A DNA stretch of 64,000 bases from Hymenopus coronatus (Eukaryota > Arthropoda > Insecta > Mantodea > Hymenopodidae). Position 1 is the stretch's first letter; each line of letters starts with the position of its first letter. Location: positions 12,372,501 through 12,436,500 of the forward strand of contig CM060880.1 of the NCBI GenBank assembly GCA_030762935.1. The letters are read 5' to 3'. Shown piece after piece: positions 63,383 to 64,000 of the stretch. Made by a program: the position numbers and the translations under genes. A model generated the notes under the pieces. That model saw only the letters and a list, made by a program, of their open reading frames with translations. It made no database searches and was not told the DNA's origin.

Positions 63383-63946
63383 TTTTTCTTGGCATGTTTT
63401 AGGCACGTGCAGTAAAAGTTATAGCCATCTATCATCCAATTTTCAGATTCAGCGCAATATTAATGTGAAGAATAGTATGAAAATTGAATACGAGGTTAAA
63501 TATTTGCAGATTTTGCTTATGATGTTATTTGAGCAACTTGCAGTCGGTCGTACATGCAGACACACTTTGTGTATTATACTTTGGCCTCTTATATGCGCAA
63601 ACGTCCTGGAAAAGTGGGGGGGGGGGATTGTAGTGGCTGAAGTTGAGCAGAGGAATGCATACAGTAAACTATGGGCATGCATACCAACATCCTAACAAAT
63701 AACATACACTCACTAGGGATGCCTAAAAAGTAACAGAGGGAAGGGAAATATTTTCAACAATGGAAATCCACTGCAAACAAGTACACCTACTAAGAAACAC
63801 GCGTTATTCCTGGAACTCATGCTACGAAATCGTTCAGTTATACCCTATTGTCGACAGAATTCTCAATTAGATACCTTCAATCACCTAATGTAAACATGTA
63901 TTTTTATATTCATATACTAAAATGTGTTCATTTACTGTTAAAAATT
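63383..63946. other. Unassigned stretch at the right edge
   Basis: Mixed sequence with short overlapping ORFs on both strands, no motif. Confidence 0.4.
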
Positions 63947-63975
63947 TGTATCGAAATGGTTTTCATTTCGATACA
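63947..63975. repeat. Perfect 12-bp hairpin
   Basis: TGTATCGAAATG (63947-63958), five-base loop GTTTT, CATTTCGATACA (63964-63975). It could be an element end cut by the window. Confidence 0.85.
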
Positions 63976-64000
63976 GATTCTCACGCTTGCGCGCTACCTT

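Overview
The window looks like accessory, transposon-dominated nuclear DNA of an insect. Evidence: irritans-type mariner relics, a decayed Jockey-type LINE, at least five tRNA-headed SINE families, a nuclear mitochondrial insertion (NUMT) whose ND1/tRNA-Ser(UCN)/CytB order and genetic code are those of insect mtDNA, and one exon of an insect-type alpha-1,4-glycosyltransferase gene. A cockroach, termite or stick-insect relative would fit, but that placement is a guess.

The dominant component is one non-coding repeat family, here called RepA. Full copies are about 0.81-0.93 kb, and at least 35 copies or fragments on both strands fill roughly half of the window. In RepA '+' orientation a copy lies after a T-run, begins ACTTTCTCTAC inside a hairpin centred on CTATGTACATAG, carries a GT/CA microsatellite followed by a CTCAAAAACG motif and a small palindrome, and ends GTAGAGAAAGT, a second hairpin, CAGA, then T-run. 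The two 11-bp inverted repeats therefore sit at unequal distances from the ends. RepA inserts into T-runs, forms head-to-tail tandems that share one T-run, and inserts into other RepA copies. This is the architecture reported for Helitron2/Helentron-type non-autonomous rolling-circle elements (HINEs, DINE-1/INE-1). The classification is inference: no Rep/helicase gene is present here.

Layout. 1-10.8 kb: RepA copies with SINE1-SINE4 nested in them. 10.8-11.7 kb: mariner 1. 11.7-18.3 kb: mostly unique AT-rich DNA plus two RepA copies and SINE fragments. 18.3-24.7 kb: the region poorest in RepA, with a third mariner relic, a LINE tail and the only convincing host coding exon (23791-24060, minus). 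25.7-27.7 kb: a 2-kb CCAT/CCAC-type simple satellite with artefactual open frames. 28-36.6 kb: RepA arrays. 36.9-41.3 kb: Jockey-type LINE (minus) inside a RepA copy. 42-48.9 kb: RepA, repeat family B, SINE2, SINE5 and SINE3. 48.9-51.0 kb: mariner 2 split by a RepA copy, which gives an exact filled/empty site. 52.16-52.69 kb: NUMT flanked by a 30-bp direct repeat. 53-63.4 kb: deeply nested RepA, SINE, family B and an unidentified terminal-inverted-repeat element. The last 0.6 kb is unassigned.

No functional tRNA, rRNA, CRISPR array or intact transposase was found. Apart from the one exon, coding traces are transposon remains or organellar DNA. Boundaries were read by eye and may be off by several bases, more in decayed copies.
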